A stretch of 6,283 nt of DNA from positions 1 through 6,283 of the forward strand of contig DQVD01000082.1 in NCBI GenBank assembly GCA_015661935.1. Direction: 5' to 3'. The notes beneath the pieces are model-generated. The model was not told the DNA's origin. It made no database searches and saw only the letters and a list, made by a program, of their open reading frames with translations. Positions 6,188 to 6,283 of this stretch are shown here, in pieces. The position numbers and the translations under genes were made by a program. The stretch's first letter is position 1, and each line of letters starts with the position of its first letter. The DNA comes from Desulfocapsa sulfexigens. GTDB lineage: Bacteria > Desulfobacterota > Desulfobulbia > Desulfobulbales > Desulfocapsaceae.

Positions 6188-6262
6188 CCTCATTTTCGTC
6201 CGTTTGCGCCTGCTCACATATAACTGCATATGCTACGCAGTCCCAAACGGACGAAAATGAGG
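6188..6262. repeat. 75-nt palindromic element with perfect 19-nt arms
   Basis: CCTCATTTTCGTCCGTTTG (6188-6206) is repeated exactly inverted at 6244-6262. The 37-nt interior continues the fold: CTGC (6210-6213) pairs with GCAG (6237-6240), and CATAT (6217-6221) pairs with ATATG (6228-6232) around a 6-nt loop. The whole element can therefore fold into one long hairpin. No U-tract follows, so a simple intrinsic terminator is unlikely. A perfect 19-bp match between arms in a non-coding stretch suggests a mobile or dispersed palindromic repeat (REP/MITE type). Only one copy is in the window, so this is inference. The rest of 6109-6283 shows no gene. Confidence 0.7.
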
Positions 6263-6283
6263 CACCAGTAAACGAGTACTGAG

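Noticed and set aside
6188..6262. Integron attC site
   Set aside because: It is an imperfect hairpin of suitable size, but the GTTRRRY/RYYYAAC core sites are not seen at its ends, the arms match too perfectly, and no cassette or integrase context is visible.
6188..6262. CRISPR repeat unit or intrinsic terminator
   Set aside because: Only one inverted pair is present with no direct repeats or spacers, and no U-tract follows the stem on either strand.

Overview
The window looks like a chromosomal segment of an AT-rich, anaerobic Gram-negative bacterium. Gene content (a KAS/ACP/CrtI-like lipid cluster and a thioredoxin reductase lacking NADPH motifs) makes a sulfate-reducing Desulfobacterota relative (Desulfotalea-like lineages) my best guess. 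This is inference: no rRNA or marker gene is present.

Positions 1-5018 hold five genes on the minus strand, read from right to left: a ketoacyl-ACP synthase (KAS) with an intact Cys-His-His triad, a discrete acyl carrier protein (ACP), two different CrtI/CrtISO/RetSat-type FAD oxidoreductases, and a FabG-type ketoacyl-ACP reductase that runs off the left edge. Gaps are 3, 33 and 4 nt from the ACP onward, so those four genes form a tight operon. The KAS is separated from the ACP by about 150 AT-rich bases that hold a perfect 9-bp inverted repeat and a Shine-Dalgarno sequence without a well-placed start codon.

Together these genes suggest a dedicated fatty-acid-like pathway. The KAS would elongate an ACP-bound chain, FabG would reduce the ketone, and the two flavoproteins would desaturate, saturate or isomerise the chain. 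The same gene combination is found in the proposed ladderane-lipid clusters of anammox bacteria; the product here is unknown.

Positions 5019-5196 are a divergent intergenic region with a candidate promoter and a dyad on the KAS side. On the plus strand (5197-6108) is a thioredoxin-reductase-like flavoprotein. It keeps the FAD motifs and a CVDC redox pair but has lost both NADPH-recognition motifs, which suggests another electron donor such as ferredoxin.

Positions 6109-6283 carry no gene but are highly structured. An imperfect hairpin starts at the stop codon, and a 75-nt palindromic element with perfect 19-nt arms follows, probably a dispersed repeat of REP/MITE type.
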